From contig JAFGOZ010000379.1 of assembly GCA_016926235.1 (NCBI GenBank), positions 1 through 48,171 of the forward strand: a stretch of 48,171 bases of DNA. The letters run 5' to 3'. The stretch is from Bacteroidales bacterium (GTDB lineage Bacteria; Bacteroidota; Bacteroidia; Bacteroidales; UBA10428). Positions 15,858-26,700 of this stretch are shown here, piece by piece (the stretch's first letter is position 1; the number at the start of each line of letters is the position of its first letter). The position numbers were made by a program, and so were the translations under genes. The notes under the pieces are model-generated. The model ran no database searches and was not told the DNA's origin. It saw only the letters and a list, made by a program, of their open reading frames with translations.

Positions 15858-18800
15858 TTAAAAAGTAATGCTGGTCCCTATAGTCCAAACCTTTGTTATA
15901 GGGAAAGCCCCAATATTTGTTTCAGGTGAATAACCCTCAAATTTTGTGAAATATTTCAGGTTATTTCCTCTTACATATACAGTTAAACCGGAAACCTTTA
16001 TTTTTTGAGTAAGTGCATTTGGAAGTGTATATGAGAGAGAAACATTACGTAAAGCTATAAACGAAGCATCCCTGACTCTTACAGCATCCTGGTAATAATA
16101 AGGTTCTCTAATGTTAGGTTGTGGAAATTCATTTGTAGGATTTCTTGGTGTCCAGTAATCTACGTTTACTTCATTACCCCGGCCGGTAAGTGCTCCATAA
16201 ATATAATTTATTCTGGTGACTCCCTTTACAGCTTCAAAAAGAATGGTCAATTCAAATCCTTTATAACTAAATGTATTTCTTAATCCACCATACCAATCAG
16301 GAGTAGGACTACCGAGAAAGGTCTGATCCTTAAAATTTATTGTATCATTCCCGTCTACATCCCTTATTTTAGGATCGCCAACTCCATAATTTCTTTTATC
16401 AGGATGCCTGGATGCAGCAATTGCGCTATCTCCAAGCTGGTATACCCCCAAGTAATCAAAATTGTATATTACATCAATATCCTGACCTATAAACCATCCG
16501 TTGGCTTCATCATTAAGTAATTTACCTTCTGCATCTTTAGCATCATTTAAACGAACGATCTTATTCCTGTCGCGTGCCCAGTTAGCACTTACATCCCACT
16601 TAAAATCACCATTCAGAACACGGTAACTAACAATCAATTCCATACCCATATTTTCTGTTTCACCAATATTACTAACAATTGATTTAAATCCGGTAACAGA
16701 AGGTATAAGCTGATCAAGTATTAAATCTATTGTATTTGTTTTATATATATCAAAACTACCGAACAATCTGTTATTAAATAGCCCAAAATCCAAACCTGTA
16801 TTAAATTGTTGACTGGTTTCCCAGTGTAAATATTCATTTGCCAGTTTATCAGCTGTATATCCTGTATAAGAAGTACCGCCAAAAGGATAAGATACAGGAT
16901 CTGTGAGAGCGACATATTTGTATGTACCTATCCTGTCGTTACCCATTCTGCCCCAGCTAATTCTGTATTTAAGGTTATTCAGCATTGTCAAGTTATCAAG
17001 AAACGATTCTTCATCAATATTCCAGGCAAAAGATACGGAAGGAAACCAGCCCCACCGATGCTTAGGCCCAAAAATACTTGAGCCATCCCTTCTTATCGTA
17101 CCTGTAATATTATAACGTCGGTCATAGCTATAGCCTAATCGCCCGACATAATATAACTTACGCCATTCATCATAATCATAATTAGGTAAAAATACATCTG
17201 ACTGTGAAGTATTAACGGCATAATATGATAATAAATCAGTTATAGAGCCTTGTCCATCCAATCTTTTTAACTCACCATTCCAGGTTTGAAAACCGTATAC
17301 TAAAGTCGCATTTATCATATGTTTATCAGCAAGAAGTTTTTTGTAAGTAAGAATATGATCAAGAAGGTAAGAAATATCCGTGGTATCAAACATTATTGAC
17401 TTATTGTTACCGGGTGTGCCATCAACCGTAGAAAGGTCATAGAGACCTGATGTGAATCGACCATAGCTTTCAGTTCTTTGTTCAACAGAGGCATTTATCC
17501 TGTAAGTAAATCCTTCGAAAAAGGTGATTTCCATATAAGGACTCAAAGCAATGCGTCCGACAGATCTGTCTGTTTGAGATTCCCTGTACTTCCATAATGG
17601 ATTGTAATCAAACTGATCCCCCTTCACCGTAGGAACTAATTCATTATTTTCATCATACAACCTGCCCAAAGGGGTATTCCCCAGAAAATCCGTAAAATCC
17701 GGTGCATCGTTATAAAGGACCGCAGAATTTCCGGTTTCATCCGATATTGTTTTTACTAACTGAACTTTTGCTCCCATTTTTAATACTTTATATGGGTTAT
17801 ATTCTGAATTGAACCGGAAAGAATACCGGTCGTATGAAGTATGTTGAACAATACCATCCTCCTGGTACACATCACCATTCATATAAAACGTTATTTTATC
17901 ATTTCCTCCGGCCAATGAAATACTTGCATTCGTAATTTTACCTATTCTTAATAACACGTCATGCCAGTCAATTTCTTTTATCCCGGCAGAATCAGTATAA
18001 TTTGCATATTCTACTCCATCTGTCAATACATCTTCCAGTTCATGAGGCCGTCCGGCACCTTCTGCAGCATCCATCTTTAGCTGGACAAATTCCCGGGCGT
18101 TCATCAAATCAGGTTTCTGTACTAAATCAGTATACCCCCTTGATATATTAACTTTTAATTCAGGCTTACCACTCTTTCCTCCTTTTGTGGCTATCAATAT
18201 CACACCGTTTGCCCCGGAAGTTCCATAAATTGAGGCAGCTCCGGCATCTTTCAAAATATTTATTGATTCAATATCGTCCGTATTTATTTCCGCGATATTC
18301 CCTCCTGTTTGGGGTATCCCATCAATCACTATTAACGGTTCTTCATCACTTTTCAGTGAATTCCTTCCCCTGATATAAAAATTAACACCCGAACCAGGCA
18401 TTCCGTCTGTTCTCGTCATTCTTAAGCCGGGAACTTGTCCTCTCATGGCTTCAACAACATTAGGTACGGGCACCTTGGATATCTCTTCGGTCTTAACAGA
18501 TGATATTGCCCCTGTTACATTGGTGCGTTCCATCGATCCGTATCCAAGAACAACAACCTCATCAATTGTCTTTACATCGAGCTCTAATTCAACATTTATA
18601 ACACTATGGCCATTCACTGCGATTATTTTTGTTATATAGCCAATGGATGAAAAAGCAAGTTCTGCATCTTCCAGAGGAACTTCCAGTGAATAAGCACCAT
18701 TAATATCGGAAATTGTGCCTGTTGTTGTGCCATTTATAATAATATTTACTCCAGGCAACAATTCGCCGGTACTTGCATCTGTAATTTTTCCCGAAACATT

Positions 18801-18872
18801 AATACTCTGGGCTAGTATTGAGGGTAGATATCCCAGAATAATTAAGATTAAAAAAACTTTTATTCTGTTCAT
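15858..18872 (-). CDS. susC: SusC/RagA-family TonB-dependent outer-membrane transporter
   Basis: TonB-dependent beta-barrel that imports oligosaccharides together with the SusD downstream. Signal peptide about 1-21. A carboxypeptidase-regulatory-like domain follows (about 22-105, VSGKITDASTGELLPGVNI), then a TonB-box-like stretch (DEVVVLGYG). The plug domain (about 120-230) carries VPNVVEAMRGQVPGL, IRGRNSL and the SusC signature ESINILKDAGAASIYG. The 22-strand barrel ends in a terminal phenylalanine (GTSITF), as usual for outer-membrane proteins. At 1004 residues the gene is complete. It is the first gene of its operon, with a 358-nt upstream gap carrying an operator-like site. It differs clearly from the second SusC at 41786-45025, so the two pairs may import different oligosaccharides. 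Confidence 0.95.
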   Translation of the reverse strand: MNRIKVFLILIILGYLPSILAQSINVSGKITDASTGELLPGVNIIINGTTTGTISDINGAYSLEVPLEDAELAFSSIGYITKIIAVNGHSVINVELELDVKTIDEVVVLGYGSMERTNVTGAISSVKTEEISKVPVPNVVEAMRGQVPGLRMTRTDGMPGSGVNFYIRGRNSLKSDEEPLIVIDGIPQTGGNIAEINTDDIESINILKDAGAASIYGTSGANGVILIATKGGKSGKPELKVNISRGYTDLVQKPDLMNAREFVQLKMDAAEGAGRPHELEDVLTDGVEYANYTDSAGIKEIDWHDVLLRIGKITNASISLAGGNDKITFYMNGDVYQEDGIVQHTSYDRYSFRFNSEYNPYKVLKMGAKVQLVKTISDETGNSAVLYNDAPDFTDFLGNTPLGRLYDENNELVPTVKGDQFDYNPLWKYRESQTDRSVGRIALSPYMEITFFEGFTYRINASVEQRTESYGRFTSGLYDLSTVDGTPGNNKSIMFDTTDISYLLDHILTYKKLLADKHMINATLVYGFQTWNGELKRLDGQGSITDLLSYYAVNTSQSDVFLPNYDYDEWRKLYYVGRLGYSYDRRYNITGTIRRDGSSIFGPKHRWGWFPSVSFAWNIDEESFLDNLTMLNNLKYRISWGRMGNDRIGTYKYVALTDPVSYPFGGTSYTGYTADKLANEYLHWETSQQFNTGLDFGLFNNRLFGSFDIYKTNTIDLILDQLIPSVTGFKSIVSNIGETENMGMELIVSYRVLNGDFKWDVSANWARDRNKIVRLNDAKDAEGKLLNDEANGWFIGQDIDVIYNFDYLGVYQLGDSAIAASRHPDKRNYGVGDPKIRDVDGNDTINFKDQTFLGSPTPDWYGGLRNTFSYKGFELTILFEAVKGVTRINYIYGALTGRGNEVNVDYWTPRNPTNEFPQPNIREPYYYQDAVRVRDASFIALRNVSLSYTLPNALTQKIKVSGLTVYVRGNNLKYFTKFEGYSPETNIGAFPITKVWTIGTSITF

Positions 18873-18961
18873 TTAAAATTAGTTTAGGTAAATAAATGGG
18901 TATTATAGGTTTTTATTAATTCACATTGATAATCTTACATTTGTTTTAAAATTCTGCAACA

Positions 18962-19027
18962 CAATATTATTGGAATGTATTATTGTTGACTATAACATTT
19001 CAATCAATTGCTTTTGAATTTGATGCG
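18962..19027 (-). promoter_or_regulatory. Putative HTCS operator plus -7 box for susCD
   Basis: The gap 18873-19230 contains no gene. On the minus strand the shared 25-bp motif runs from 19027 to 19003: left half GCATCAAATT, right half AAAAGCAATTGAT. It matches the site upstream of the DUF2264 gene at 19 of 25 positions. Exactly 33 nt further on, TAATATTG (18969-18962) matches the TAnnTTTG -7 consensus at 7 of 8 positions. The box lies 89 nt upstream of the susC ATG, predicting a leader of roughly 80-85 nt. No TTG-type -33 element is evident, consistent with activator dependence. Confidence 0.65.
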
Positions 19028-19230
19028 AAATGTTGTTACAATGAAATGCCTGAGAAATTCAAAAACGAGAGCTTCATATAGTATATTGGAATATATTACA
19101 TTATACCTATATTAAAAATAATTGAATACAATCTGGCATAAAAACCACCAGCTATATTGAGAGTTTTGTTCCCCTCAAAGTACAGATTTATAAATTGTGA
19201 TTTAACCGGAATGATCTCATTGCAACTTAT

Positions 19231-21285
19231 CTAACAGGATCGATGTCCATCAATATCTTTAAAATCCACTTCGTAAATTTCATTTTCATGAAGAGTAATA
19301 TTTGCCCCCAGGGCTGAATAACCAGGTGTTATGTCAATGATTTCAATCTTTTTTATTGGAGACAACTCTTCTTCGGTCCATTCATCGTCGTCCATTTTAT
19401 GAAGAAAGGCAGTAATCATTAACTCCATAGGAGGATTCTTGCTAAGTCGTTTTTTATGGCAGTATATTACAGTACTTTCTTCAGCTTCGGCATTATTTCC
19501 TTTATGCACCAGGCTGTCCACCTCATCCCATGAGTTATAAGTAATTAAAGCAAGTTTTCTTCCGGGTATAGATGCTGTAATAACCTTTCTGTCATCAAAT
19601 TCAAATTTTTTAATTGTAGCCTTTACACCATCAATGTGGGGTAATCCATAATGACCCAGTGTCAGCTCATATTCAAATGCAAGCCTTGAACGGTCCACTC
19701 GTACAATTCCTCCGGGAATTACAATCTCAGCTAAATCAATAATGTATCCTACCCCATTATTAGGAGGTTTACGCATGATGGCCTGCCTGTAAATTACATC
19801 TTGACGTACTCCGTTATAAAGCATACTTTTCGAAGTAGTATACACTATATTTTGCTCTGATGTGTTTTTTACAGTCAATCCTGTAAGATAGAAGTTAATA
19901 TCATCACCACGAATATCACGCGGATCCAGGCTGCGAAAACTGTATTCCATGGAAGTTCCGCCTTGAGGATTGTGATCTTCCCATGGAAAATGGCTGTTAT
20001 AGATAAGCTTGGAATAATTATGGTCATCATAATAAACTTTCCCGGGAATTATTTCTGTAGTACCTGTTTTACCATGGTTTGCCAGTACAAGGCCCGGATT
20101 GGTGAGAACCTCGATATTTGTTTTTTCTCCCAGTTGTTCCCAAATTCCTTCATTTTCTTTAGCTGACCAGAAAGGTGAATCATCCGGTAATACCATGCAA
20201 ATAAAGGGGATAAACATAATCATGGGACTTCCGGCACAACTATAGTTTTGCAACATGTATTCAGCAGGCCTGTAGAAACCAAGACATGGAACATCATTTT
20301 GATAAAACTCTTCACGGGTGACAAACTGGAGCAGTGAACCTGAACACAGCCTTCTTGCCCAACCCGGATCTAAAGGTGATTTATCTTTCAGCATGAATGA
20401 AACCGGAAATCCTCCTGAAATCCATGTCCGGTAAATAATGCTTCTTGCCCACATAATTATATAGCCATCCCGGGCAAAAAAATTCATATATGTTTTATAC
20501 AGTTCCCGGGCAGAGTTTTCAATAGTAGCAGCAATCTCCGGGTAAAATTCATCTCCAAAGGTCCGGTTCCAAATGGTTAAATATACAATGAACAAGCTTA
20601 TTGTATAGTAATTATAGGTTTGCTCCAGGTACCAACCGTTGCCTGAATGATAGGAAACAACCCATAAAAGATGGCTTTTTAATAGTTCATCATCAATTTC
20701 ATATCCATGCTTTTTAAGGAATGAGAGGGTTACAATATTAAAAATCCTCCAGTTATTTTGTGTTGTCCGGTGGTGTCCCCATTTTGAAATGCATTCTGCC
20801 ATCTCATCTTTTTGTTTTTGAGTATAAGTAGACCAGACAGTATCCGGCAATAATAGCAAGGTTTTAAACAACCCTCCAAATTCGCAGGTAAACTGGTAGG
20901 TAGAGTCAGGAAGCTCCTCTGGTAATGGCAATGAGTTAGGATGACCCGGTGTAAATGTATTATATATCTGTAAACTATAATAGTCACGCAATTTTATACC
21001 ATTTATTTCTATTTCAGGATCCACATGAATAAGAGGACCCGCAAGAGTAAATGATCTTTCAAGCGCTTCAAATTCTGCAGATCGATAGCGCCAGTCTGGA
21101 GCATTTGGCTGAGGATAGGTTTTCCCCGGAACTATTGGAAAGGAAAGCGGTGTTTCAATAGAATCAACATGTTTAAATGCTCTTTCCAGAATATACTTCG
21201 CAAGTTCTATATAGTGTTCTTTTGTCATTCCGGTATACGGACTAAGTTCAAAGTCCGGGTTCTCTACTTTATAAGCGTCATTCAT
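19231..21285 (-). CDS. DUF2264 family protein, probable intracellular glycoside hydrolase-like enzyme
   Basis: A 684-residue protein of the DUF2264 type, recognised from its helical N-terminal half. Conserved patches include PDWRYRSAEFEALERSF, KWGHHRTTQNNWRIFN, SGNGWYLEQTYNYYT and GYIIMWARSIIYRTW. The C-terminal half is beta-rich (about 400-684). The layout suggests an (alpha/alpha)-barrel plus beta-sandwich hydrolase or lyase. I recall some DUF2264-like proteins being placed in GH154 (beta-glucuronidase), but this is uncertain. There is no signal peptide (start MNDAYKVENPDF), so it should act in the cytoplasm, unlike most enzymes of this locus. It has its own operator-like site and is flanked by the GH30 terminator upstream and a 358-nt gap downstream, so it is probably monocistronic. 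A uronic-acid-related step on imported products is a guess. Confidence 0.75.
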   Translation of the reverse strand: MNDAYKVENPDFELSPYTGMTKEHYIELAKYILERAFKHVDSIETPLSFPIVPGKTYPQPNAPDWRYRSAEFEALERSFTLAGPLIHVDPEIEINGIKLRDYYSLQIYNTFTPGHPNSLPLPEELPDSTYQFTCEFGGLFKTLLLLPDTVWSTYTQKQKDEMAECISKWGHHRTTQNNWRIFNIVTLSFLKKHGYEIDDELLKSHLLWVVSYHSGNGWYLEQTYNYYTISLFIVYLTIWNRTFGDEFYPEIAATIENSARELYKTYMNFFARDGYIIMWARSIIYRTWISGGFPVSFMLKDKSPLDPGWARRLCSGSLLQFVTREEFYQNDVPCLGFYRPAEYMLQNYSCAGSPMIMFIPFICMVLPDDSPFWSAKENEGIWEQLGEKTNIEVLTNPGLVLANHGKTGTTEIIPGKVYYDDHNYSKLIYNSHFPWEDHNPQGGTSMEYSFRSLDPRDIRGDDINFYLTGLTVKNTSEQNIVYTTSKSMLYNGVRQDVIYRQAIMRKPPNNGVGYIIDLAEIVIPGGIVRVDRSRLAFEYELTLGHYGLPHIDGVKATIKKFEFDDRKVITASIPGRKLALITYNSWDEVDSLVHKGNNAEAEESTVIYCHKKRLSKNPPMELMITAFLHKMDDDEWTEEELSPIKKIEIIDITPGYSALGANITLHENEIYEVDFKDIDGHRSC

Positions 21286-21364
21286 AATATAGATTTTTAT
21301 TTACAGATGTTATATATTATTCAATCTTTGTTTCTCAATATATTTAGTATTGATTTTGATGACC

Positions 21365-21430
21365 GGAATGTATAGGTTCAAAGGAAAATGAGGTATAAAA
21401 TTTTGACCAATAGCTTTGAAAATTGATGCA
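21365..21430 (-). promoter_or_regulatory. Putative HTCS operator plus -7 box for the DUF2264 gene
   Basis: The shared motif runs from 21430 to 21406 on the minus strand: left half TGCATCAATTTTC, right half AAAGCTATTGGT. It shares 15 consecutive bases with the GH30 site. A box, TACATTCC (21372-21365), starts exactly 33 nt after it and agrees with TAnnTTTG at 6 of 8 positions. It lies 79 nt upstream of the gene start and just downstream of the GH30 terminator. Confidence 0.65.
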
Positions 21431-21471
21431 ATACATTGTTCATTATTCATTACAAATATCCTATTTGACAA

Positions 21472-21504
21472 TAAAAAAAGCTGTCTGAATGGTACAGGCA
21501 GCTT
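21472..21504 (-). terminator. Rho-independent terminator of the GH30-CBM13 gene
   Basis: On the minus strand a 10-bp stem, AAGCTGCCTG paired with CAGACAGCTT (one G-T pair), closes a 7-nt loop and is followed directly by a run of T (TTTTTTTATTG in total). It begins 20 nt after the GH30 stop. This is the clearest terminator in the minus-strand half and makes the GH30 gene a separate transcript from DUF2264. Confidence 0.88.
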
Positions 21505-21524
21505 CATATTAAACATACTGTTTA

Positions 21525-23441
21525 CTATCGTTTTGAAAATTTCTGGGACATTCTTTCACTTCCATTAAATACAGTTATTATATATATGCCTGGATTCAAT
21601 GTACTTACATCAATTTTATAATCAATGGCATTAATAATATTACTTTCCATAAATATCTGTCCTCCGTTACTGTTGTATATAGCAATACTTATATTTTCTC
21701 GATAATTTTCAGGCAAGTAAACATAAAGACTTTTTATCACCGGATTTGGATAAATAGACAGTATGTTTTTCTTTTCTATTATTAAGTTTTCATCTATATT
21801 AACAGATGCATTTTTCACGCTGGTAAATGAAAACATCTCACTCCAATAATTACTGTTACAATCATATAGTACAATACTGGCGCCATCTGAAGTTGAACCA
21901 TCTTTAACCCGGAGACATGTTCCTGTACTGCGGTTCTTAATTAAATAATATCCGCTTCCTGCATCCACTCTTGAAAACATCTCACTCCACCAACCTGTGT
22001 TACACGTATACTGAACAATATTACCGTTGACTGCACGCATACATTTTCCACTATGAACGGCCTTAATGTATATATATCCATTACCGGCATCCTCGATACT
22101 CCATTGTTGATTAGTTCCTCCATTACAGGACCACTGAATTATATTAGCATTATCACTGGTCGATTTACCTTCTACATCAACACATTTACTACTGTTTCTA
22201 TTAGATATTGTATAATAATCGGAATCTCCGCCTGAACTGCCACCAACAGTTCCCCTAAAAGTAGTTATACTATATCCTGCTAATGTATTTGTAAATGAAG
22301 TTCCTCCAGAATAAGTGCCAATTTCTGAAACATTATGCCCGGAAGTTCCGGTAGTTTCCCATTTAGTAATATTGCTTACATTATTTCCTGAAAAATTGAA
22401 AGTAATACTTTTGGATGATGAGTTTTGATTAATAGCAACTATAACCAGTGTATTTCCACTTTGGTATGAACTAACACTTACGCCTGAAGTAGGTGCAGCA
22501 TCAGACCTTACTCTTACATATCCCGGACGAATAAACTTTGAAAAATGGCTCATAACGAACCCTCGTTTGGTTACATTACTATTTTCATCAATCAAGCAAT
22601 AACTTCTACGGATATACCACCATACATAAGCGCTATAACCATTTATCATATAATTATGTATTTCTTTACCCGCTTCCAAAGCCTCCGGCCAATTATTGGC
22701 ACTATTGGCATTACTATTGGGAGCATAATGCTCCGTCATCCATTGTTCCTTGCTTGAACTATAAAGTGTGGGGCTTCCGCCATATGCATGATTGGCAAGA
22801 ATATCCACCTGCGATGATCCACTAATCGTGCTCATCCAATCTGATTTGTAGTTTACTGTTTCCGGAGCAATTACTTTTGCAGGAATTACAGAAGCATTAT
22901 TATCAAGGAATGTCCTCATTTGTGAGGCGGTCCATCCACACGATTCATAATCCGGAGTCCAATCAGGCTCATTCTGAACCGAAATTGCATATAACGAAGC
23001 TCCATTATTAGACATATAATTGCAAAAATCCCTTAAATGATTTGCATAAGCACTATATGACGAAGTATTCAACGAACCACCTGTTGTGCTCCCATTTGAT
23101 TTCATTGATGCGGGAGGTGACCATGGAGTTGCAAATACTATAGCCCCATGACTTTTGGCTCTCTGGGCCGTTGCAATTTCCCGACTCCAGTCACTACTGT
23201 TTGGAGATACACTGATTCTTAATATGGATAAGCCTATTTGACCATACCCATTTCCAAAGGCTTTATCAACCTGAGCCGTAGTCAAATCACCAATCCAACG
23301 CGGAAAATTCATCCCTCCAAATCCCCGGATAGTTTGAGCATTATTGCCAATATAAATATTAGCAGTTTGAGCGTTTACATTTAATGATAGTATTATTGCT
23401 ATAATACTCTGAAAGACAAATTTTAAAAATGTTTTTTTCAT
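21525..23441 (-). CDS. GH30 subfamily 8-like glucuronoxylanase with CBM13 (ricin-type) and T9SS domains
   Basis: Second glucuronate-dependent endo-xylanase of the locus. A signal peptide ends near NVNAQ (about residue 24). The GH30 domain (about 25-400) has acid/base E158 in ISVQNEPD, nucleophile E237 in QWMTEH, and the WWYIRRSY motif (R278-R279) typical of glucuronate recognition in GH30_8. A glycine/serine linker leads to a beta-trefoil of CBM13 type (about 408-545). Its first repeat has the classic QQW end; the second and third instead end in WSEMFS. A T9SS type A domain follows (IYPNPVIKS). It has its own operator-like site and strong terminator, so it is a single-gene transcript next to the regulator. 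It is a paralogue of the GH30 at 2230-4482 with a different binding domain, which suggests targeting to different substrate forms. Confidence 0.94.
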   Translation of the reverse strand: MKKTFLKFVFQSIIAIILSLNVNAQTANIYIGNNAQTIRGFGGMNFPRWIGDLTTAQVDKAFGNGYGQIGLSILRISVSPNSSDWSREIATAQRAKSHGAIVFATPWSPPASMKSNGSTTGGSLNTSSYSAYANHLRDFCNYMSNNGASLYAISVQNEPDWTPDYESCGWTASQMRTFLDNNASVIPAKVIAPETVNYKSDWMSTISGSSQVDILANHAYGGSPTLYSSSKEQWMTEHYAPNSNANSANNWPEALEAGKEIHNYMINGYSAYVWWYIRRSYCLIDENSNVTKRGFVMSHFSKFIRPGYVRVRSDAAPTSGVSVSSYQSGNTLVIVAINQNSSSKSITFNFSGNNVSNITKWETTGTSGHNVSEIGTYSGGTSFTNTLAGYSITTFRGTVGGSSGGDSDYYTISNRNSSKCVDVEGKSTSDNANIIQWSCNGGTNQQWSIEDAGNGYIYIKAVHSGKCMRAVNGNIVQYTCNTGWWSEMFSRVDAGSGYYLIKNRSTGTCLRVKDGSTSDGASIVLYDCNSNYWSEMFSFTSVKNASVNIDENLIIEKKNILSIYPNPVIKSLYVYLPENYRENISIAIYNSNGGQIFMESNIINAIDYKIDVSTLNPGIYIITVFNGSERMSQKFSKR

Positions 23442-23481
23442 CGTGATAGGGTTTTAGTTAGGTAATAAGTTAATAGCAGAT

Positions 23482-23547
23482 GAAATGTAAATGCAAAAAA
23501 CCTGAAATTGTATAAGATATTCATCAATTAATTTGAAAATTGATGCA
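23482..23547 (-). promoter_or_regulatory. Putative HTCS operator plus -7 box for the GH30-CBM13 gene
   Basis: The gap 23442-23757 has no gene. The motif runs from 23547 to 23523 on the minus strand, left half TGCATCAATTTTC and right half AAATTAATTGAT. With one flanking base it is also an 8-bp inverted repeat (CATCAATT/AATTGATG, 8-nt spacer), as expected for a dimeric AraC-type regulator. TACATTTC (23489-23482) begins exactly 33 nt after it and matches TAnnTTTG at 7 of 8 positions except for the final base class. The box lies 40 nt before the start codon. Confidence 0.7.
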
Positions 23548-23585
23548 TAGTCTTCTTTTATCCTCAATTAAACTATTATATCTCA

Positions 23586-23616
23586 GGCTTGACAAGTTTT
23601 TGATACATGTCAGGCC
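23586..23616 (-). other. Inverted repeat downstream of the HTCS gene
   Basis: Arms GGCTTGACA (23586-23594) and TGTCAGGCC (23608-23616) pair at 8 of 9 positions around a 13-nt loop, 142 nt after the HTCS stop on the minus strand. There is no T tract. It may be a weak terminator for the HTCS transcript or a binding site. It is not one of the shared operator motifs. Confidence 0.35.
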
Positions 23617-23757
23617 CAGGATTTATTTCATCGAAATTAAAAATTCTTCAAGAGACTGACCTGAAAGTAGAGTCAAATGATTTAAAGAGGACATTCAAAT
23701 GATCTGAAGATTGGCTTCGTTGATCTATAGATGTATTCAAACAAAATCAGCTAATTA

Positions 23758-26700
23758 TTATATATACTCTGATGGTGGTTTACCATATTGGTCTTTAAAG
23801 CTTTTTGTAAAATAGGAAGGCGAAGTAAAACCAGTCATATAGGCAATTTCAGCCAGTGAATATTTCTTTGTTTCCATAAGCTTTATTGCATGTTTTAGGC
23901 GAACTATCCGGATAAATTCAATAATAGTATTTCCGGTAAGTGCTTTTATTTTTCTATATACGTTACTTCGGCTAAGATTTAAAGCATTTGACAATTCCTC
24001 AACACTTAAATTATTATCAGTGATATTCATTATAATGTAATCAATTGCCTTTTGCAGGAAGTTCTGATCAAGTTCATTATCAGTCATTTTATTTGGCATA
24101 ATATAAACCTCCTGACTAAATTGGGCATATAATTTTCTTCTTGTCTGGATCAATTGATTAATTTGTATGTAAAGTAATTTCATATTAAAGGGCTTGGTAA
24201 TATAGGCATCTGCACCTATTTCAACACCTTCAATCTGGTCATTAATAGTTGTTTTTGCTGTAAGTAAAATTATTGGAATATGACTGGTCCTAATATCTGA
24301 TTTAATGATTTTACATAAATCAATCCCACTATAATTTGGCATTAGAATATCACTAACTATTAAATCAGGAATATGCTGGAATGCAAGATCAACACCTATT
24401 TTCCCATCTTCAGCTTTTGAAACATTAAAACCCTCAGAAAGTTCTTTTGCAAGAAAAGTTCTGAGTTCAAGATTATCTTCTACAATCAAAATATTATATT
24501 TTTCTTCATCCTGATCCTGATTTGCCAAACCCTCCTTAATCTCTTGTTTTATAGAATCATAGGCTTCATTTAATACCGCTCTTTCCAAAATGTCCGCTGG
24601 TTCAGATACAATTTCAGTATCCTTATAGGCTGAACGACTCACGGGAATAGCGACTGAAAAACATGTTCCGCTATTTAGTACACTTTTAACTTTAATAAAA
24701 CCGTAATGCAACTCAACAAGTCCTTTTGTTAATGAAAGTCCAATACCTGTTCCTCTTCCTTGTGCTTTATTATTCTTAGTTGCTTTGGATTGATAATATT
24801 TTTCAAAAATAAGAGGGAGTTCCAAAGGATCAATTCCAACCCCATTATCGATCACCTGAATTTCTAAATATTGATTATCTTTAGAGCTATCGTCAACAGA
24901 GCAATTAAACTCTTTCTCCAGATCATTGGTTTGCATGATATTAAGAATAATCTTAATTTCGCCATTATCTGAAGTGTTTTTAAAAGCATTTGACAATAAA
25001 TTAAGCAGTATGGTTTCTATTTTGTCCGGATCAAACCAACCGTTCGTATCAATAACTTTTGCTTCAAATGAAAATTTTATATGACGTCTTTTTGCTCTGA
25101 CATTAAAATAAGATGAAACCCCCGAAATGAAATTCACAATATCCCCATTTCTTACTTTAAGAGTCACCCTTCCTTCTTCCAGTTTTCTGAAATCCATCAG
25201 GTTATTTGTCAAGTGGAGCAATCTCTGGGCATTACGATAAATGACAACCAATTGTTCTTTTATTTTTAATGGTGCAGTAAGTACTATGCTTTCAAGAGGG
25301 CCTATAATAAGACTCAGTGGGGTACGGAATTCATGGGATATATTTGTAAAGAATTGGATATTTGACTCATTAAGTTCATGTTCTTTTTCTCTAGCCAGTT
25401 GTTCCACTTTTAACTGGTGCTTTATTTTAATTCTCTCATTCCATATTCTCAGTGAAACGATAGTTATAACAGTAAAAACAACAATATATATGATAATTGC
25501 CCACCATCTTTGCCAGTAAGGTGGTTTTATCCTTATTTTCAGTTCAGCAGGAGAATCATTCCATATCCCATCATTATTTGAACCTTTAACCATAAAGACA
25601 TATCTGCCCGGTCTAATATTCGTATAACTGGCACTTCTCTTATTGTTTATATAATTCCAATCATTATCAAATCCATCTAACTTGTATTTAAATTGATTTC
25701 TTGCAGGACGTGTATAGTTCAGTGCTGCAAACTCAATTGTGAAGGAAGATTGCTTATGGTTAAGTATAATTTCTTTAGTTTCCCCTATATTATTTGTTAA
25801 TGGGGAACCTTCAGCTCCGATTTCTGCCTGAACATTGTTTATTTTTAGGCTTGTAAGATACACCGGAGGTATTATATTGTTTTTGCGAATATTTTGCGGG
25901 AAAAATGTATTAAAACCATTTTCTCCTCCTACAAATAACTCTCCTCTTCTTGTCTTGTAGATCGCACGGGTATAAAATTCATTTGAATTTAGTCCATCTT
26001 CTATGGTATAATTTGTAAAACTCAAAGAATCATAATTAAACCTGGATATCCCTTTATTAGTTGTAATCCAAAGATAGCCTTCATCATCTTCAATTATACC
26101 TCTTATGGTATTACTTGGCAATCCATGTTTTTCCTGAAAATAAATAAAAGTGTTATTTTGCTTATTATATAAATTCAATCCTTTATCATAAGTTCCAAAC
26201 CAGAGCCTGTTTTGACTGTCTTTATATGAGTAATAAATACTATTACTGCTAATACTTGAACTATCATTATCTTTAATAAAACTTATACAATAATTATTTT
26301 CATCCAATTTTGCCAACCCATAAAGTGTAGCTATCCATAATGAACCATCCGAATCTTCAAGTATTGAAGAAATATAGGCTGATGTAGTAAGTACTCCTGA
26401 TTGATTAGCACTGGTAATCTGAATAAACTGATCGTTTGGGGCATTATATCGAAACAATCCGCTTCCGGCTGTCCCTGCCCATATATTTCCTTTAGAATCT
26501 TCATATAAAGTGAATATTCTATTATTGCCACTCCCTTTTTTAGCTTCTACTCTATAATTAGAGATTTTATTCCCGCTACTATTTAACTTTTCTATTCCAC
26601 CATCCCATGTACCAAGCCAGATATTATCCTTTGAATCATATAATATTGCAATAATTGCATTATTTATAAGGGAATTGTTTTCCGTGGAGTTATTAGTAAT

